Source of the DNA: Phialophora verrucosa | Lineage: Eukaryota; Ascomycota; Eurotiomycetes; Chaetothyriales; Herpotrichiellaceae | Direction: 5' to 3' | Length of the DNA stretch: 64,000 nt | Assembly: GCA_002099365.1 (NCBI GenBank) | Contig: MSED01000002.1 | Span: forward strand, 434,001 to 498,000 | Shown: one piece after another, positions 22,605 to 33,450 of the stretch | How positions within the stretch are numbered: position 1 is the first letter of the stretch | Layout of the letters: the number at the start of each line of letters is the position of its first letter | Notes under the pieces: generated by a model | The model's database searches: none | What the model saw: the letters and a program-made list of their open reading frames with translations, nothing else | Told to the model about the DNA's origin: nothing | Made by a program: the position numbers and the translations under genes

Positions 22605-24668
22605 TTAGCGGGAACCTCGATCTCCGTCAAATCCTCTTCCACCAGATGATCGTCCACCACCAAAACCGCCCCGTCCAAACCCACGGCTATTCTGTTCAAA
22701 TCCGTCCCGCTCGTCGTATCTGTCTCTTCCTCTGCCTCCGCCGGACCGCCCACCACCGAACGTGCCCCTTCCTGAGCCGCCGGAGCCCGAAAATGGATCG
22801 CGCTCATCAAAGACTTGGCGTCTGCCGCCACCGCCGAAGCGAGCACCGCCTCCAAAGCCAGCGTCTTCTCGGAAGTGCAGACCCTGGACGCCTCCAAAGC
22901 CGATCTTGTCAGCCCATGAGCGCGTGACGGAGGGCGGCGCTTCGAGTCCCCATCCATAAGTGGCCAATTCATTAACCTGGTTGACAATTTCCTGCTTAGA
23001 TGAGTTGCCGGCCTGATTGAGCACTGACAACATGCTCTGGTACGCCCTGGCCTTGTCGAGCCTAGACACCTGTTTCACGCCGGACTCGACCATCTGCATG
23101 ATCTTGGCAGTCTGAGCTGACAGCTGGCTTGGCTGCGTCATGTCAAGTTTGGCGGCCTCCAGGCTATCGTCTTCGCGGATGTTCTTCGCATGGATTGAAT
23201 TGGCCAACTGTCGGTAATCATTCCGCTCATCGTTCTGGAGCAAAAGCCAGCCTTGTCCGGGTTTTCCAGCACGGCCAGTTCGACCTAGTCGATGGACGTA
23301 GTCTTCTCGTCTTTGTGGGGCGCCCACTTGGATGACATGGGAGACGTTGGGGAAATCCATGCCTCGAGCCGTCACATCGGAGGAGACCAGGATTGCGGAG
23401 TCGGCCTGGCGGAATGCCTGCGAGTTCGCTGTTCGTTGTCGCTGGTCCAGTTGCGACGACATTTCGATAATCTTGCAAGGGGCGAGCGGGTGCTGCGCGA
23501 ATAGGCCACCTCTTGCTGAAGGGTCGCGGAAGTTGCGAAGGGTTTCGAAGGCAATCTTGACCTCGTTGAGCGATCGGAAGAAGGCGATGGCTTTGAAGGG
23601 CATATTGTTCTCTGGGTCCTGTTTGTGGGCCTGGATTGCTTTGTAGGCGATTTCGGCGAGGGCTGGGAGTTGGTTCTGCAGGCCTGGCAAGAAAACGATA
23701 TGTTGTGGCACAGACTCGTGAGTGGCGGCCTCCTCTGGGTCGACGGTGCGGACAAATTTGAAGTCGGGCTTCATGGTCTCTCTGACCAGGCCGACGACGG
23801 TTCGAGGCATGGTGGCGGAAAACATCAGGGTCTGACGATGCTGTCGCGTCTGCTTCGGCATGTAACTCTGGATCTCTCTGATATCATCGGCAAAGCCAAT
23901 ATCGAGCAATCGATCAGCCTCGTCCAGTACAAAAGTCTGGATGTTTTCCATGCTCAAGCCATTGTAGGGGTCGGACAGCAGATCCTTGACTCTTCCAGGC
24001 GTGCCAACCAGGATATGACAACCTTGTCTTTGCATCAATTTAAGATGGAATTGTTTCTGGGTGCCACCGACGGCCAGTTGGACTTGGACGCCCGTGCCTC
24101 GCACAATCTTCTTTGCCTCCTCGCCAATCTGCTCGGCTAGTTCTCTTGTCGGGGAGATGATGAGCGCTCTTGTATCTCCTATCGATGGCGGTTTCCGGGC
24201 GAACGCAGGGTCTCGGAGCATGCGCTGGACGATTGGCATGAGGAAAGCCAGAGTCTTGCCCGTGCCCGTCCGAGCCTGGGCAATGACATCTGTCCCGTCG
24301 AGACACTCATTGATGGTCATTCTTTGCACTTCTGTCATTGTGTGTATGCCCATCTGATTGACGAGTGTGTCGATGACTCTCTGATCAATGATGCCGGCAT
24401 TACCGAGCTCTTGAAAACTGGTGAATTCCTGCCTGGTGGCCGAGATGTCTTCTGCACCGAAATCTTCTGCGCGAGCATTTTCTTCAGCGTAGGCTTGTGC
24501 TTGTTGGCGATATTGCGAATTGGATGAGAATTGGCTGACCGCGATAGGTCTTGTGATAGATAGGAACTTGGAGGGTACAAGTTGCGGTCGGATGGACAGT
24601 TGTGAAGTGGAAGGGAGAGATCGGATTGCCCTCAGAGCATATCGCCCATGCCGGGCTGCGCCATACAT
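22605..24668 (-). CDS. MSS116: Mitochondrial DEAD-box RNA helicase Mss116 type
   Basis: This single exon encodes 687 residues from the ATG at 24668. The open frame continues upstream, but this start gives a basic, Ser-rich mitochondrial presequence (MYGAARHGRYALRAIRSLPS). Helicase motifs in order are ARTGTGKT (132-139), PTRELAEQ, TPGRVKDL, VLDEADRLLD with DEAD at 249-252, MFSATMP with SAT at 284-286, VTARGMDF, and HRLGRTGRAG. The C-terminus is rich in Gly, Arg and Phe (GGRGG repeats from about residue 600), a basic RNA-binding tail like that of yeast Mss116. The role is ATP-driven RNA chaperone in mitochondrial group I/II intron splicing, translation and RNA turnover. Nothing looks broken. 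Confidence 0.93.
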   Translation of the reverse strand: MYGAARHGRYALRAIRSLPSTSQLSIRPQLVPSKFLSITRPIAVSQFSSNSQYRQQAQAYAEENARAEDFGAEDISATRQEFTSFQELGNAGIIDQRVIDTLVNQMGIHTMTEVQRMTINECLDGTDVIAQARTGTGKTLAFLMPIVQRMLRDPAFARKPPSIGDTRALIISPTRELAEQIGEEAKKIVRGTGVQVQLAVGGTQKQFHLKLMQRQGCHILVGTPGRVKDLLSDPYNGLSMENIQTFVLDEADRLLDIGFADDIREIQSYMPKQTRQHRQTLMFSATMPRTVVGLVRETMKPDFKFVRTVDPEEAATHESVPQHIVFLPGLQNQLPALAEIAYKAIQAHKQDPENNMPFKAIAFFRSLNEVKIAFETLRNFRDPSARGGLFAQHPLAPCKIIEMSSQLDQRQRTANSQAFRQADSAILVSSDVTARGMDFPNVSHVIQVGAPQRREDYVHRLGRTGRAGKPGQGWLLLQNDERNDYRQLANSIHAKNIREDDSLEAAKLDMTQPSQLSAQTAKIMQMVESGVKQVSRLDKARAYQSMLSVLNQAGNSSKQEIVNQVNELATYGWGLEAPPSVTRSWADKIGFGGVQGLHFREDAGFGGGARFGGGGRRQVFDERDPFSGSGGSGRGTFGGGRSGGGRGRDRYDERDGFEQNSRGFGRGGFGGGRSSGGRGFDGDRGSR

Positions 24669-26251
24669 GATGGCTCGTAGGAAGAGAGGAATGTCCCTTT
24701 GCTTTCCACCAACAGCGATGCTCTCGAACCAGAAGAGGAAGATGGAACAAGGAATGAACTGGTCAAAATGCAGAAGAAACGCGACTTGCAAGTGATGGGC
24801 AAGAATATCCTGCGATAAAATTTCCATGAGAACCGAAACAGCAGCGGCGATTGGACGCTGCACTTGTGGGCCGTGCCCGCTCCCGATGCTCTAGCCTCTT
24901 TCATCCAATAGGGGCATTTTGGGGCTTTGTCGCTCCTGTTTACTGTTTACGAGTACTCGTACAGCTCCACCTCGAAATCAGACTCGTGTCACTCCTTGAT
25001 CGTGATGATATGATGATACTCGTAGTATGTTCTGCAAACCCCGTCTAGAGGCCCAACCTGAACGAAATCACGCCCCATATTAATTGGTGCCTGAGTTCGA
25101 CATGTGCAAGTCGGCCGGACATCAGCACCCGCCCTCTGGGACAGTGATCTTCACAGGCCCAGATCCTCGACCAATCTTGAGATCGTTGGTCGCGATTGAC
25201 ATTGTGGACTCAGAGTCCTCCACATTAACGCTACTTCACAGCGGCTTTTACAAGCCCAGACGTGTGCTCCAATAGAGACTCGTTCAGTCCACCATGTCAG
25301 ACGCCGACATAAAGGATTTCAGGCCGAGGCCGAGACCTTCGATCGACTCCCAGGACAATCGGCCTACATCTACAGACATATACTAAGCTTCGTCATGAAC
25401 CTGGCGATCCGCTTCCTTGTGTCATCCGTCCCGTCCATTGCTGATGGCTTACCCAGAGGTAATGCGCAGCTTCACCTCCAGGAAGGGCGTGGATCGTTCA
25501 CAACCACCTGAGGAAGTCTCGGCCGGTCGCGTCAAAACATCGGTTATTCCGGGGAAAGATGGTTGGATGGCATGCTAACTTCACAGCACATGATGGTATT
25601 CGATATAAATGCCACCTTCAATCATATTCCGTCCAAGCAGTCATACCCCGGTCTCTGGAATAGCGATGTCGTGGCAAGTACCCGTGACCCTCTCTCAGTG
25701 GCTCGATGGCCGATGGCCGAAGCCAAGGCTGCCTCCATAGTGTTGAGAGACTTCCTACGTCCGACTGGAGAAGCCGCTTTTCCGTAAAAGCGTGTTGAGC
25801 GCCCAAAGAGAAGACAGAAGTTTCCAATGCCATGATCAGGCCGTCGGCTCCTCTTATCGTTGCCCGACATCCAGATTCGGTAGACTCGGCCTATTGTCCG
25901 AACAACCAATTGAATGCCTTGCAAGTTGCATCGATCATCCACCCCCGCAGCAAACTCCATCAAAGCTCCGAGGGGGGTGCCCAATAATCGCCTTTATGAT
26001 TCGAGAAAATGGATGTTGTCGTCCGAGAGAGAGTAACCCTTGGCGGGGAAAAGGTCACGAATCCGAGGACAGGATATTGCTTTTCGCCACTCAGACTGGT
26101 TGCCCGTAGTTGGAGAACCATATATCCAGAGGACTACCCACAAGTGATGTTGGCCTGAACGCCTGTCCTGAAATTATTACTTGACACCACCCACGTATAC
26201 TCTTGCCGCTCCCTCAATCGCTGTAATACACTCACCATCTCTATCACAGCC
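24669..26251. other. Divergent intergenic region, 1.6 kb
   Basis: This separates the helicase (reverse) from the class II aldolase gene (forward). No coding frame is supported. It contains a perfect 14-bp palindrome TACGAGTACTCGTA at 24948-24961, one of several related motifs in this window. Confidence 0.5.
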
Positions 26252-27172
26252 ATGGCTCCTCCAACAGCGACGTATACCTATGAAGAGACGAACCCCATGG
26301 TGCCCGGGGCTGGCTTCGATACCGCCGATGGGCAACCAGAAGGCACTGCTCCCAACGAGCCCAAGTTGACCCAGCAAGGTGCCGAAGTCCAGATGCAAAA
26401 GTTCCCCTCCCCACCCCGCTTCACAGACAAGTACGAAGAGAGAGCATACCTAAAAGGACGCCTCGCACTGGCGTTCCGCCTGTTCGGCAAGTATGGCTTC
26501 GACGAGGGCGTGGCAGGACACATCACGCTGCGCGACCCCGTCGACCCAACTACCTTCTGGGTCAACCCCTTTGGCCTGGCGTTCTCGCAGATTAAGAGCT
26601 CGGACCTCATCCTTGTCGACCACGACGGCAAAGTCATCGACGGCGGGCCGAACAGACTCCTCAACCAAGCAGCCTACATGATCCACGCTGCCGTGCACAA
26701 AGCCCGTCCCGACGTCCTCTGCGCCGCCCACAGCCACAGTATCTACGGCCGTGCCTTCTGCGCCCTGGGCCGCCCCATTGACATCATAACGCAGGACTCC
26801 TGCGCCTTCTACAACGACCTGGCCGTCTACAGGCAATTCAAGGGCGTTGTCCTCGCGAAAGAAGAAGGCGAGAACATTGCGCGTGCCATTGGCAATAAGA
26901 AGGCTTGTCTGTTGCAGAACCACGGCCTGTTGACGTGCGGACAGACCATCGAGGCTACGCTGTTTTGGTTCGTCAGCTTGGAGAAGTGCTGTCACGCGCA
27001 GTTGATGGCGGATGCGGCCGCTGCAGGACGAGGTGGCGAGACAATCAAGATCGACGACGAAGATGCCGCATTCACATATAAGAGCGTGGGCACACCCAGG
27101 GCCGGGTGGTTCAGCGCGAAGCCCATGTTTGACGTTATGATTCAAGAGATTGGCGACGAGTACTTGAAGTAG
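26252..27172 (+). CDS. Class II aldolase/adducin-domain protein
   Basis: This intronless frame encodes 306 residues. After about 60 polar residues comes the aldolase II/adducin fold (about 62-290). The metal-binding histidines are visible: His160 and His162 in AAHSHSIYGRAF and His224 in LQNHGLLTCG. The Glu that serves as acid/base in fuculose-phosphate aldolase is not evident at the matching region (LLNQAAYMIHAAVHKARPD), as in many fungal members of unknown function. So it should bind a divalent metal, but the reaction (aldol cleavage, decarboxylation or epimerisation of a hydroxy-keto acid) is open. It has no targeting signal and is likely cytosolic. It is the left end of the metabolic run reaching 40.4 kb, although the adjoining gap is nearly 1 kb. 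Confidence 0.9.
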   Translation: MAPPTATYTYEETNPMVPGAGFDTADGQPEGTAPNEPKLTQQGAEVQMQKFPSPPRFTDKYEERAYLKGRLALAFRLFGKYGFDEGVAGHITLRDPVDPTTFWVNPFGLAFSQIKSSDLILVDHDGKVIDGGPNRLLNQAAYMIHAAVHKARPDVLCAAHSHSIYGRAFCALGRPIDIITQDSCAFYNDLAVYRQFKGVVLAKEEGENIARAIGNKKACLLQNHGLLTCGQTIEATLFWFVSLEKCCHAQLMADAAAAGRGGETIKIDDEDAAFTYKSVGTPRAGWFSAKPMFDVMIQEIGDEYLK

Positions 27173-28135
27173 AAGGATGATTGCTAGAGGGGTGCCAGCT
27201 GAATGACCAGGGCTCCGCGCCAGTCATAGGCTGTCAACGGGGACGGAACGAGAGATGCGACCTCGAACGCTCGACATGTCTCTTGTCGAACCAGCTTGGA
27301 TAGGTGTGATATAATTCGTATGTTATGGCTATGAAAATGATAGCAACGAACTCCCTGTTCCTGCTGTTACTGAAACAGTATTCCGATACCGGCTCCAAGA
27401 TTCTGCGTGTACAACGCACCTCACGCTTTCGGATCCTTCGCATACGGCTTGTGAGGAATGTTGGTGCTGCAGTGCTGCTCCCGAGTCATGACACCTCTCT
27501 CTTCCTCGTCCGTCCTGAGAGCGCCCTGAGATATCGAGGTGCTTGCCTCCTCCTTTCGGTCATCTGCATGCTCCTCCTCGAGTGCAATTGATTGGTGTCG
27601 ATGCTTGGTGAGATGCATCCTCGCGTACACCCATTCAGCCTCGAACTCACCTGCTCTCTCGTCCCACAGCTAAGGTGAGTAAAACTGCAGTTAGCGTCTC
27701 ACCCCGGATTCGGAGGGGGGTGATGCCGCCCTCTGCTCACCGCTGACTCACTTCGGCTCACTGGAGCTGGGGGAATGATCACCTACTTGTACATACCCGT
27801 ATGGCTCAGGTGCCTCGAGGCCTACCGGCCAGCTGGCGCCTGGGCATGAATGGTGCAACGCCGACGGACTTGTAGTAATCGGTGGATATGAGCTGCCTAA
27901 GGTGCCCGCGCCTGGTATTTCCCTGCCCTCAATCATCGAGGTTCTCCACTCAGCGAGGACTGGGAAGCGTGCCGCGGCCGTGGCCGCAACGAGTGTCGAC
28001 CGAAAACCGTTTAACCGTTGCCGAACATCTATTACTCCGTGCTCCATAGGACATTGGACGTCCCGTCACCATTCCCCCCAACTGGATCTCTGGAGCAGTT
28101 CATCTGGGCACATAAGACATCAGATATGCAGAGCA
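27173..28135. other. Intergenic, between aldolase and hydratase genes
   Basis: Both flanking genes point forward, so this holds the terminator of one and the promoter of the other. A frame runs open from 27902 into the hydratase, but its first 78 residues look non-coding, and a better start is at 28136. A TGACTCA-type site lies near 27743-27750. Confidence 0.5.
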
Positions 28136-29104
28136 ATGCTTCGAGTCACAGCTGTTGTGAGTCGACGTACCGCTCGCCGCTGCAGCAATAGGTGGTACAA
28201 TTATAGCATGCTTGCAACCAACTTACTGCACGAGCGATATGCTCCGGAAAGATTCCCCCCACGCGTCCACGATGCTGCGACTCTCCTCGAACGCGCTCGA
28301 GGGGAGAATCGCCAAATCCAGCCGTTGACCGCCGACATTGGATTCCAGGACTTGGACCACGACGATGCATACGAGGTTGCCGCTGCGGGATATGGTCTCC
28401 GAATTCAACAAGGAGCCGTGCCTGTCGGTCGGAAGATCGGATTCACGAATCCCAATATCTGGGATGAATACTCGGTCCATGAACCTATATGGGGATACAT
28501 GTTCCAGACTACGGTCCAGACCATCGATCACGAGGATGTCAGAGTTATCGACTTGAGCCGATTGAGCCATCTCCAGCCACGGATTGAGCCCGAGATCGTT
28601 CTGGGACTGATCCAGCCGCCGTCCCCGGAGATGGAGGACGACCAGCTCCTGTCTTGTGTAGGCTGGATCGCGCATGGGTTTGAGATTGTAATCTCGATAT
28701 TTCCTGATTGGAAATTCAGCGCGGCCGACACTATAGCCGCCAGTGCACTCCACGGTCGTCTGATCCTTGGACCGAAACGTTCTCTGGAGCACGATCGCAA
28801 CACAACATCCGGCCGTCAGAAGCTATTGAAGCAGCTCGAGACCTTTGAGATCCGTCTCTTCCGCAATGGAACTCTCCAGGACACAGGCAAGGGAGGGAAT
28901 GTTCTCGGAGGGCCGATTGCGGCGCTTCAGCATCTGGTCAAAGTCCTTGCAGGCCAGAGTCGACATCCGGGCCTGACATCAGGGGAGATGATCAGCACGG
29001 GCACACTGACAGGCGCCCCATTGATTGCAGATGGAGAGCAATGGCACACCGAGTTGAGTGGCATCGATCTTCCGGGACTTAATGTGCGATTTAAGCTGAA
29101 ATAA
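28136..29104 (+). CDS. 2-keto-4-pentenoate hydratase / FAH-superfamily protein
   Basis: This is one exon of 322 residues from the ATG at 28136; an inner ATG at 28208 is a possible alternative. The extra 24 residues are Arg- and Ser-rich without acids (MLRVTAVVSRRTARRC), which looks like a mitochondrial presequence. The fumarylacetoacetase-fold signature is clear: GRKIGFTNPNIWDEY, then RIEPEIVLGL with the metal-ligating Glu pair, and TGKGGNVLGGPIAALQHL, ending with TGTLTGAPLIADGEQW. This resembles the MhpD / 4-oxalocrotonate decarboxylase group, which adds water to 2-oxopent-4-enoate or handles related 2-keto acids. The neighbouring redox enzymes, lactonase and carrier support a role in ring-cleavage or sugar-acid breakdown. 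The substrate is not deducible. Confidence 0.9.
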   Translation: MLRVTAVVSRRTARRCSNRWYNYSMLATNLLHERYAPERFPPRVHDAATLLERARGENRQIQPLTADIGFQDLDHDDAYEVAAAGYGLRIQQGAVPVGRKIGFTNPNIWDEYSVHEPIWGYMFQTTVQTIDHEDVRVIDLSRLSHLQPRIEPEIVLGLIQPPSPEMEDDQLLSCVGWIAHGFEIVISIFPDWKFSAADTIAASALHGRLILGPKRSLEHDRNTTSGRQKLLKQLETFEIRLFRNGTLQDTGKGGNVLGGPIAALQHLVKVLAGQSRHPGLTSGEMISTGTLTGAPLIADGEQWHTELSGIDLPGLNVRFKLK

Positions 29105-29205
29105 ATATTTCCAAGCATGGTCTTCAACTCCGCCGCAATAAGGGGACGAGATTTCGATCTTCTCACTATCTTATACGTATGTTGTCTCTTCAGAACCTAG
29201 CGTGA

Positions 29206-30475
29206 TTACGGAGAAATCCTCAGGAGCGACTTTCCACTCGTGAGCCGCCCTTCCAGATCCATGTGGGCCTGCTCCACGTCCTTCATGTCGTATATCTTGT
29301 GTATGTTGACTTTGAGGATTCCAGTCTTCAAAGCCTCGAACAATAGCCCAGTGTAGTGTTCCAATTCCTCTCTTGTGACAATGTACTGCATCACCACGGC
29401 TCGCATGATCTTCGTGTTTTTCTTCCCAAGGATTTGGATGTCAAGAGGAGGGACAGGCCCAGATGCACTGCCATAATAAATCACCGAACCTTTGCGACGG
29501 ACAGCATCCAGGGAACCCTGCCACGTGGTCTTTCCGACCGCGTCATATCTAAGGCAGACAATGGTCAGTTGGAAAGAATTGTGCCTGTGGAGGGAGATCC
29601 AAGAACGTACACGCAGTCCACTCCGTCTGGCACGATTTTCTTGACTTCGGTGACCCAATCGGGTTTCTCCTTGTAATTGATCATATACGTCGCGCCGTGC
29701 TCCTTTGCGGTTTCGCATTTCTCTGTCGTTGATGCCGTGCCAATGACTGTGGCTCCAATACTTCGGAGAATCTGGCACAGCAGGAGTCCGACGCCCCCAG
29801 CCGCAGCGTGGATCAGAATCGTATCGCCTTTCTTTGCCTCGTAAGACTCCTTGACCAGCGAAAACGCCGTCATACCCATGAGATGACTACCTAGCGCGTC
29901 CTCGGAAGAAATGCCTCTGGGAACTTTGACCAGTTTCTCTGCAGGGACAGCACAGTATTCGGCATAGGTCCCTGTTGATAGATAGTTAGATGAGGGACAA
30001 TCACAAAGACATGCTCCACATTTAGCGTACCCAGATTCATCCAGATCACCTCATCGCCTTGTCGTAGTCCGTATGGGTTCTGGTCTTGTACAGAAACCAC
30101 CTCGCCCACACCTTCATACCCTAGGATCAGCGGTAATGTGGGCGCTGGGTACAGGCCCGACCTGAAATATGTATCGATGTAATTGATTCCGCTATACTTT
30201 GTTCTTACAAGAACTTCGCCATCTTTGACCCTGGGAACGGGGAAATCTTCAGCTACCCGTAGCGCTTCTGGTCCTCCATTCTTGTCGATAACAATGGCCT
30301 TCATGGTAGACGGAGCCCTCATCTTGGCAGTCCTGTTGGTTGCTGATAAGTACCTTTTGCTCGCTGCAGGCGAGGGTCGGGTTAGGGAGACACGCGCTGA
30401 AATGGAATATATCTGGGAACCTGCTCGCGGAGATCGCGCAGCGTGCTTGAGGATGACTCTGGCGTACCCTTGCAT
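29206..30475 (-). CDS. NADPH:quinone oxidoreductase, zeta-crystallin type
   Basis: Exons at 30475-30031, 29971-29611 and 29548-29206 give 382 residues. Introns are 59 nt (GTACGC...CAACAG) and 62 nt (GTACGT...CTTAG), phases 1 and 2. About 60 N-terminal residues are rich in Arg, Ser and Ala (MQGYARVILKHAARSPRAGS) and suggest mitochondrial import. The medium-chain reductase core then begins at MKAIVIDKNGGPEALRV. YSGINYIDTYFRSGLYP and GYEGVGEV belong to the catalytic domain, which lacks zinc ligands. HAAAGGVGLLLCQ is the Rossmann nucleotide loop. It reduces quinones or enones one electron at a time with NADPH. It converges on the hydratase with a 101-bp gap and is divergent from the Zn2Cys6 regulator. 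Confidence 0.95.
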
Positions 30476-30790
30476 CGCATGAGCATGAGAGAAGCTCTCC
30501 CGTGATAGCAAAGTCGACGCTCATCATCACGGACATGGGGAAGCCGAATTTCGGCATCGGATGACCTTGACACCTGGAAGGTTTTCCACGCAAGGTATTC
30601 GCTTTAATTTACACAATGACTAATGAAACTTAGATCCATTCAGCCGTCATACCGTGGCCGAAATAAATCGGGGTCACCACGGCCGACGCCCGGAACTCTC
30701 GAGACGCCATCTTTGTTGTCTTCAATATCCTTGTGGGCTCTCTGCGGCCAAGCTGGCAATCATGTTTCGGACCTGACTCCTCCTCCCACC
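30476..30790. promoter_or_regulatory. Divergent promoter, oxidoreductase / Zn2Cys6 regulator
   Basis: A 315-bp gap separates the two start codons, so the oxidoreductase and the regulator may be co-regulated. It includes CGG-containing stretches (CACGGCCGACGC near 30677-30690) that could host Zn2Cys6 sites. No palindromic pair was obvious. Confidence 0.45.
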
Positions 30791-33301
30791 ATGCCCGTTA
30801 ACCAGCCATCGCCTGCCGACGATGTTATCAGGTCACACAATCGGCCGGCAGTTGCATGTGAGAGATGCAACCGGAAAAAGGTCCGTTGTGATGCCTCGTT
30901 GAATGGTGTCCCGTGCACTCGATGTAGAAAGACCGTTTCCAAGGACTGCAGACTGCTCAAATGGAAGCGCTCAAGGTAAGAGCCTTCTGTGACTCTAGGC
31001 CATAGGATCTGGAGGAGAATTTGACTAAACCTATCTTTTCCCTCTCTCTCCACAGAGGTCCAGATGGACGATACAACACTGTCTCAAAACCTGACGGCGC
31101 CATCCAAGTCAGCTCTGCATCTTCCTCCCGCCCCTCGGGCTACCCTAGTATCTTGCACTCTCAACCAGCATCCCGGGCGACCACACCGGTACAGTCCACC
31201 GTTGTGCCAGAATTTGATATCGTCAGACTGGTTGGCGCTCAAGGAAATCGATACGCAGAACCTGGCTCGCATGGTGATTTACGCATCCCCAGTCCATCAA
31301 CTACTGCTGCCGTTGACTTGTCTTCTCGGACGCCGCACGACAACGGAGCCAACTTTGTGGGTGAGAGCTGGTGGGCACATTATGTGCTGAGTACCTCTGC
31401 TGCCGCTCCCACCGAGCTGCATGGCTTAATCGGCAGACAACAAACAGAACCATCAACCAGGGATAGAGATGGTCCAGCTATTTCGAGCTCGTCGAGTGAC
31501 GCAGGCCTGCCTGCCGATTTTCCTCCACCACACCTGACCAGGCAGCTCATTGAAGCCTACTTCCGGCGATTCCATATCTTCTGCCCAATCCTCGATCGCG
31601 ACTCATTCCTTCGATCTGTAAGGGACGGTAAAGTGTCGCACACGCTCTTGAGATGCGTCTTTTTTGTGGCTTCACTCCACTGCGAAAAATATCTGGTGAA
31701 TTTGATGGGCTACTCTACACGACTGGAGGCTGAAGACGATCTCTTTGGTCGAGCTCGCGCTGCATTCGATGCCGACGAGGCGTCGGACAGGACTACCATG
31801 ATCCTCTCGTCATTTCTGTTGCACTATTACTCTGGCAGCAGGCCGAGGAAGTATCGGGATGCAATGTGGTGGATGTCCAACGCCATCCGCTCCGCTCAGT
31901 CCATGGGTTACCATCGAAGTACGAAGAAAAGCAAAATGCCTGAAAAGGACAAGGTTCATTGGAAACGGATTTGGTGGTGTCTCTACATCCGCGACCGACA
32001 AGTCTGTCTCTCGCTGGGCCCCCCAATGGTCATCAATGACCTGGACTTTGACGTAGAAGATTTGACCATGGACGACTTCCCCAACGAATCCATTGACACC
32101 GCGAGATACATGGTTGCTCAGGCTTCTCTCAACAAGATTGTTTCGAATCTCTTCTTCTGCCACTGCTCACCGCGCCAACTCTCCCTGAGCCACGATCCTT
32201 CGGTACGAGAAAGGGCAAGGCAGCAGATACAAAATGCCCTCCAGGAGTGGCTTGCCGACTGGCGGGAACCCGGCCCCGGGGACAACAGCCACCTTTTAAG
32301 CTTGATCCTGCAGCTCTGCTACAAGTAAGTCACCTCTCGGCCCAGTCCGAACAGAATGGAGGTCACTGATCCGTGATGCATCTAGTTACTATATCATCAA
32401 CCTGCTTCAGCGCCTGCAACGCCTCTCCGACCCGCCATTTACTGATCCAGAAGGATCGAAACTCGTCCTCGAGGCAGCGGATCGGATTTCAGCCATCGTC
32501 GACGATTCGCTTCTGCATTGGACCCCGGAAAGGTTTCCATTAATCTACGTATCAGCCATCTTTAGCGCTATGACTGCACAGGTTGCCGATTGCGGCATCG
32601 CATGTTTCGAGCCCGCCAACTTCTCACGCAGACTGCGTTCGCCCCTCCTTGCTCTGAAACAGTTTGAGCAGTGCTATGTCGTGGCGCAGTGGATCCGACA
32701 CCTCTTCATGGGAATGGTGGGCCGTAATCAACCTCGGCAGTCTCAGATCCAGACGGCCACCACTGATCAACCTCATCCGCCGGACAGGCCTGAGAAGGGA
32801 CTGGGAACCGAGCGCCCATATCACTCTGCACGGTCTCCCGTAAACGAGGTCATCAGTCCTACCCTGTGCCGGGGCAACGATACTACAGAATCTCTTTGTA
32901 GTCTTTCTACAACGACTGGTCCGCCTCCGAACTCAGCAACTGTGCGTGATCTGCACCGCTTCCCTGATTCAGGCCCAATTCTCGATGTTGACATGGAGGC
33001 TCACGTCACCTCGGACGACTACTCACCGCATAGGAATATGTCGACATCTGCACCTTCAGTATATCTGGATCGCTGCGTGCCAAATTCCCCTCACACACGG
33101 GATTGCGAAGATACCTATCCTAACAATACTGATCCGATATATTGGACGGATTTACCTTTCTTCGAAGCCAGAGGGTGTCATCAGAGCCTACACGTTTTGG
33201 CTGATCTGGGGTTGACTGAAGATCCCAACAATGCCTGGATTCCTGGCGAATTGAGTTCGTTCCAGCTCGCAGAAGACTACCATTGGAAAGGCGCGAAATG
33301 A
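30791..33301 (+). CDS. Zn2Cys6 transcription factor with fungal-specific domain
   Basis: Exons at 30791-30975, 31056-32324 and 32386-33301 encode 789 residues. Introns are 80 nt (GTAAGA...CCACAG) and 61 nt (GTAAGT...TCTAG). The DNA-binding cluster is near residues 20-55: C-x2-C-x6-C-x8-C-x2-C-x7-C, beginning ACERCNRKKVRCD. The first intron falls just after it, as often in this family. The middle third matches the fungal-specific transcription factor domain: FHIFCPILDRDSFL, then RDAMWWMSNAIRSAQSMGYHR and WKRIWWCLYIRDRQ. The C-terminal 200 residues are disordered and polar and could activate transcription. The pattern is close to cutinase-type regulators. Placed inside the metabolic run, it is the natural candidate regulator of it. 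Confidence 0.94.
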
Positions 33302-33450
33302 GAACGAAGCAACTTATGACTTCCTCCCCCAATCTATTCGTCTCCTTTCCGTGTCCACGTCATCCACAGTTCTCTAGCGTCGCCATCCCAGGAACAAGAA
33401 TGTCGTTTCTGGGCCAACTTTTCGGCAGTCTCAACCGTAGCTGTGCAAAA

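Noticed and set aside
22605..24863. Longer helicase starting at 24863
   Set aside because: The extra 65 residues are hydrophobic and unlike a presequence; the ATG at 24668 starts a typical mitochondrial targeting peptide.
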